In this document: positions 62,801 through 64,000 of the stretch, one piece after another
How the letters are laid out: every line of letters begins with the position of its first letter
Numbering within the stretch: the first letter of the stretch is position 1
Assembly: GCA_017165825.1 (NCBI GenBank)
Contig: CM029377.1
Coordinates: forward strand, 19,406,617 to 19,470,616
From: Hepsetus odoe
Taxonomy: Eukaryota; Chordata; Actinopteri; Characiformes; Hepsetidae
Direction of reading: 5' to 3'
DNA: 64,000 bases
Notes under the pieces: generated by a model
Databases searched by the model: none
What the model saw: only the letters and a program-made list of their open reading frames with translations
Told to the model about the DNA's origin: nothing
Translations under genes and position numbers: made by a program

Positions 62801-63106
62801 ACTTAAAAGGCTATTGTGTTGCTGTTATAGGAGGCAGGTTGCCATGTTTAACACAAATGTTGTAATGATTGAATTAATAATTTTGGCCAGAGTGCTCTCT
62901 AAAGGTACATATTTTTCACTTTCCATGCTTCTCTCTCTCTCTCACTCTCACACTTTTAGTGTGAGGAGGGAGGCAGACAGTACTACACAATGGATGATGG
63001 CGTCACTCTTTTTATGGATCTGCTGCAGCTGGTGGAGTTTCACCAGATTAACCGAGGAATCCTTCCTGTGTGTCTCAAACACCCCTGCATATGCATTGCT
63101 CTCTAA
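45490..63106 (+). CDS. grb7: Growth factor receptor-bound protein 7 (GRB7-type adaptor)
   Basis: Fourteen coding exons: 45490-45548, 45738-45873, 49961-50117, 51816-51937, 53388-53462, 53608-53745, 56366-56476, 56650-56748, 57144-57224, 57582-57701, 59869-59926, 60177-60264, 62238-62331 and 62960-63106. They total 1485 nt (494 aa); human GRB7 has 532. It is a cytoplasmic adaptor binding activated tyrosine kinases such as ERBB2. Domains in order: a proline-rich motif (PSVPNPFPELCSPSNSP, about residues 30-46); a Ras-association domain (VVRVFGEDTHSRSVLV onward, 66-155); a PH domain (IQGYLHVREAGKKSWKK to CWITAFRVMKYG, 192-302); a BPS region (MVAMDFSGKSGG, NPREA, YNWRKREALRFNLP, 330-385); and an SH2 domain (WFHGGVSRSEAERLL, FLIRDS with the phosphotyrosine-binding Arg, YTMDDGVTLFMDLLQLVEFH). 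The C-terminus CICIAL matches the CTRVAL end of GRB7 better than GRB10/14. Introns are rich in transposons. Confidence 0.92.
46438..46676 (+). repeat. tRNA-SINE family A, internally shortened
   Basis: GGTCAGCGGTGGCCTAGTGG, GGGTTCGAATCCC and CTAAGGTACCGTCC are present, with the CCTTGAGCAAGG segment lost. The end reads ACAATGACAAGGGTTGTTAC. It lies in grb7 intron 2. Confidence 0.88.
46680..47766. other. grb7 intron 2, nothing recognised
   Basis: No repeat family or exon was recognised in this stretch. Confidence 0.4.
47767..48050 (+). repeat. tRNA-SINE family A, full length, with duplicated first bases
   Basis: The 5' start is repeated (TTAGGGCAGTGGTGGCC, then TTAGGGCAGCGGTGGCC). The rest is one of the best-preserved copies, ending GTTGTCACTTTCACTTTCAC. 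Confidence 0.92.
48205..48385 (+). repeat. Duplicated block, copy 1 (see 49773-49958)
   Basis: TGTCTCAGTGTGTGGAATGT, ATATAAAAGAAGCA, CATTCACACACACTCAGAAT and GTGCAGATCAAGCTCTTT are shared, in order, with 49773-49911, and both copies end in GT repeats. This copy is not followed by an exon. Confidence 0.85.
48712..48854 (+). repeat. ATGG-tailed module, 5'-truncated, with near-perfect target repeats
   Basis: The block from CCTGCGATGGGCTGGCG to ATGGATGGATGG is the tail module of SINE family B. Flanks read ATATTTACTATCC before it and ATATTTTACTATCC after it, differing by one base. Confidence 0.8.
49773..49911 (+). repeat. Duplicated block, copy 2, upstream of the grb7 RA exon
   Basis: This matches 48205-48350 in order and direction at a distance of about 1.57 kb. 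It leads straight into the TG repeat and the acceptor of coding exon 3. Confidence 0.85.
49912..49958 (+). repeat. (TG)n microsatellite abutting the grb7 exon 3 acceptor
   Basis: About 23 TG units end directly at the AG (49959-49960) that begins the Ras-association exon. No pyrimidine tract separates them. Confidence 0.95.
50212..50443 (+). repeat. tRNA-SINE family A
   Basis: GGCAGCGGTGACCTAGTGGT, GGGTTTGAATTCC, ACCCTTGAGCAAGGTTCC, GGGTTAAATGCAGAGGCTG and TTGTCACTTTCACT are in order. It lies in grb7 intron 3. Confidence 0.9.
51077..51296 (-). repeat. tRNA-SINE family A, minus orientation
   Basis: The reversed tail GAAAGTGAAAGTGACTAACC, CATGCAGCAGGGGGCAACTA, CTACTGGTGAGGGAATCAAA and CTAACCACTAGACCACCGC are present. 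The body has small deletions. Confidence 0.88.
52449..52477. repeat. (TTA)n microsatellite
   Basis: About nine to ten TTA units in grb7 intron 4. Confidence 0.9.
52672..53223 (-). mobile_element. Tc1-like non-autonomous element, copy 3
   Basis: Ends are TACAGTACTGTGGAAAGG and CTTTTGCACAGTACTGTA with long inverted arms. On the minus strand the centre reads WPPQSPDLNIIQCVWDYMKR, the end region of a Tc1 transposase. Only this C-terminal part is present, so the copy cannot be autonomous. It lies in grb7 intron 4. Confidence 0.9.
53761..53826. repeat. (AC)n microsatellite
   Basis: An AC/GCAC run starting about 15 bp after the donor of grb7 coding exon 6. Confidence 0.9.
54075..55345 (+). mobile_element. 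RTE-like LINE, internally deleted and inactive
   Basis: In + frames, 54340-54470 reads GTLNIGSMTSKGRELADMM and RRKVDILCVQETRWKGSK, the start of the apurinic-type endonuclease of RTE LINEs. Near 54915 it reads VDYILCRR and LKDTGD, from the end of that domain. Then 55140-55250 reads RMMELPGKRRRGRP and KRRFMDEVREDM, the C-terminal end of the polyprotein. Most of the reverse transcriptase between them is missing. It lies in grb7 intron 6. Confidence 0.8.
55494..55748 (+). repeat. tRNA-SINE family A, near full length
   Basis: GGGGCAGCGATGGCCTAGTG, GGGTTCAAACCCC, GAGGAACCCTTGAGCAAG, GTCCAATTTCATTGTGG and AATAGTCACTTTCAC are in order. Confidence 0.9.
55810..55929 (+). repeat. tRNA-SINE family A, large internal deletion
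   Basis: GGAAACAGTGGCCTAGTAGT, GGGTTCCAATCCC and CCAGTAGGTTGG are joined directly to the tail ACAATGACATCTTGTCACTT. Confidence 0.8.
58041..58584 (-). mobile_element. Possible solo LTR of an endogenous retroelement
   Basis: On the minus strand, TATAAAAGG (58402-58394) is followed about 255 bp later by AATAAA (58144-58139). This spacing of promoter and poly(A) signal is that of a long terminal repeat. The segment can be bounded by TGTCGC and CCAACA on the minus strand (58584 to 58041), giving TG...CA ends. No matching second LTR, gag/pol coding sequence or clear target-site duplication was seen. It lies in grb7 intron 10. Confidence 0.4.
58708..59099 (-). mobile_element. Tc1-like transposon, end fragment with terminal repeat
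   Basis: The fragment ends CACCTTTTTGGCCAGGCAGTG, a Tc1-type terminus. Internally, read on the minus strand, it matches the N-terminal DNA-binding end of a Tc1 transposase gene (start codon near 58930, ATG reversed). Frames are broken. It is a different Tc1 subfamily from the four TACAGTACTGTG copies. Confidence 0.6.
59134..59698 (+). mobile_element. Tc1-like non-autonomous element, copy 4
   Basis: Ends are TACAGTGCTGTGCAAAAG and CTTTTGCACAGTACTGTA. The + strand encodes SPDLNIIQCVWDYMKRQKDV and, further on, KLCASVPRRIDAVLKAKGG, the last part of a Tc1 transposase. The catalytic Glu position is Gln. It lies in grb7 intron 10, right after the other Tc1 fragment. Confidence 0.9.
60375..61172 (+). 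mobile_element. Tc1-like transposon relic (third subfamily)
   Basis: GCCCAAAAGTTTTGAAAATG at the left and TCAAAACGTTTGGCCATGAC at the right are opposed ends. In between, AAAACACAGCCATGAATAAA, TTTTCCAGCATGATGGAGCA and ATTGACAGCATGCCAGGATG match the 3' half of a familiar fish Tc1 transposase gene. The 5' half is missing and frames are broken. It lies in grb7 intron 12. Confidence 0.75.
61200..62237. other. grb7 intron 12 remainder, nothing recognised
   Basis: No repeat family or exon was recognised after the Tc1 relic. Confidence 0.4.
62690..62775 (-). repeat. V-SINE-like partial copy
   Basis: ACATTTACAGCATTAAGGAG and CCCTGGAGCAACTCGGGTTT correspond to the core and following part of the element at 42245-42430. 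The tRNA-like head is absent. Confidence 0.45.
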
Positions 63107-63802
63107 CTCCTGACACTTCAATTTGAGCCTTTAAATTGTGCCCTCTTTGCAAAGAAGCATTATACATTTATAACACCAAACAACTATGTGCATATCATTA
63201 TGCATCCCAGGAGCTGTTAGTTTGAAACATGTTTTCTCCATTAGTTTTCAGGATGCTCTATCATAAATGCGCAGCTCCACTGAAAAAATCAAGTGATTTT
63301 GTATTTGCAAACCACAAGGGCACGTTTCTCTACACTTTCTGACCACTAGGTGATGCTCTAATGGTGTAAATGGAAATTGTATTTATTGTCCCAACATAGC
63401 CTTTTCCAGCTCCAGTTCTGCAAATTCTGCAATCGATGACTTGCACTACATAGCTCTGTTGTCCTGTAACAAGTCATTCTGGAGCATTCTGAAGTACTAG
63501 AGCAGTGCAAACTGCAAGTGGATTACAGCACTAGAGATAGAAAACTGGGCCTAAAGAGTTGATACACATGATAAGTGAAGAATTTTGCACACATTTTAAC
63601 ATAGCAGGGAAGCAAAAAGCATTTATTTTTAAAAGGAATATTTATGAATTATTTGTTATATATTTGTTATACTGACTCCTATGACTAGATTACATTTTGC
63701 TGCATTTATTTACATTTATTTTTTTTATATGTTGATGTTTGAAGTTCTTCATCTGCAGGCAGGTATATTATTATTTCTGGTTTTATTATGGTATCTAATA
63801 AA
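63107..63802 (+). other. grb7: grb7 3' UTR, poly(A) signal at 63797
   Basis: This gene-free stretch after the stop ends at AATAAA (63797-63802), followed within 20 bp by an A-run. Confidence 0.55.
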
Positions 63803-64000
63803 CGTTTTTTGAAAAAAAAAGTGCTGTATTCTCTTGCGTACTCACTGTCTGCTTTATTAGAAACACATCTTTTCTACTTCTGCTTCTATAACACATTTTA
63901 CCAGCCTTTATGCTCCACTTTACAGGTGTACAGTTACACACTGTAGCCCATCTGCCCATCACACTGTAGCCCATCTGCTGGGGCACAGATTCTTAGCCAG
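63803..64000. other. Downstream DNA, nothing recognised
   Basis: A short direct repeat (ACACTGTAGCCCATCTGC at about 63937 and 63961) is present. No gene was seen. Confidence 0.4.

Overview
The window is nuclear DNA from a ray-finned fish, probably a teleost. It holds five intron-rich protein-coding genes, all on the + strand, set in AT-rich non-coding DNA full of fish-type repeats (tRNA-derived SINEs, Tc1-like DNA transposons, RTE-like LINE pieces, microsatellites). No prokaryotic feature is present. All gene models below were assembled by eye from splice sites, reading phase and family resemblance; every exon set adds up to an intact frame.

Layout: 1-1000, LINE-derived debris and unremarkable DNA. 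1000-5400, pus3, tRNA pseudouridine(38/39) synthase. 5400-7500, 3' UTR/intergenic DNA with a minus-strand RTE LINE tail. 7550-18200, a progranulin gene with nine complete granulin modules, a non-coding first exon and a promoter carrying a perfect TFEB-type (CLEAR) palindrome. 18540-33130, map3k14 (NIK), starting only about 460 bp after the progranulin poly(A) signal. 33130-36100, a LINE relic and SINEs. 36100-39650, an arf2/arf1-type small GTPase, complete at 181 aa. 39650-45400, intergenic DNA with repeats. 45400-63800, a grb7-type adaptor (RA, PH, BPS, SH2). 63800-64000, no gene seen.

The genes are not one pathway. pus3 modifies tRNA; progranulin is a secreted/lysosomal protein; NIK drives non-canonical NF-kB signalling; ARF controls Golgi vesicle budding; GRB7 couples tyrosine kinases to cytoplasmic signalling. 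GRN, MAP3K14, the ARF2 locus and GRB7 all lie on human chromosome 17q (known mapping, recalled), so most of the window is old chr17 synteny, with pus3 attached at one end.

The hunt found no new multi-gene system. The observations most worth following are: the CLEAR site at progranulin; two exons (one in progranulin, one in grb7) whose 3' splice site directly abuts a long TG repeat; a duplicated block upstream of the grb7 RA exon; a pair of SINE families that share one tRNA-type head but carry two different tails, one proven as a unit by a 12-bp target-site duplication inside a Tc1-like element; a Tc1-like family whose readable copies have Gln in place of the third catalytic acid; and departures of the NIK kinase core from the mammalian sequence.
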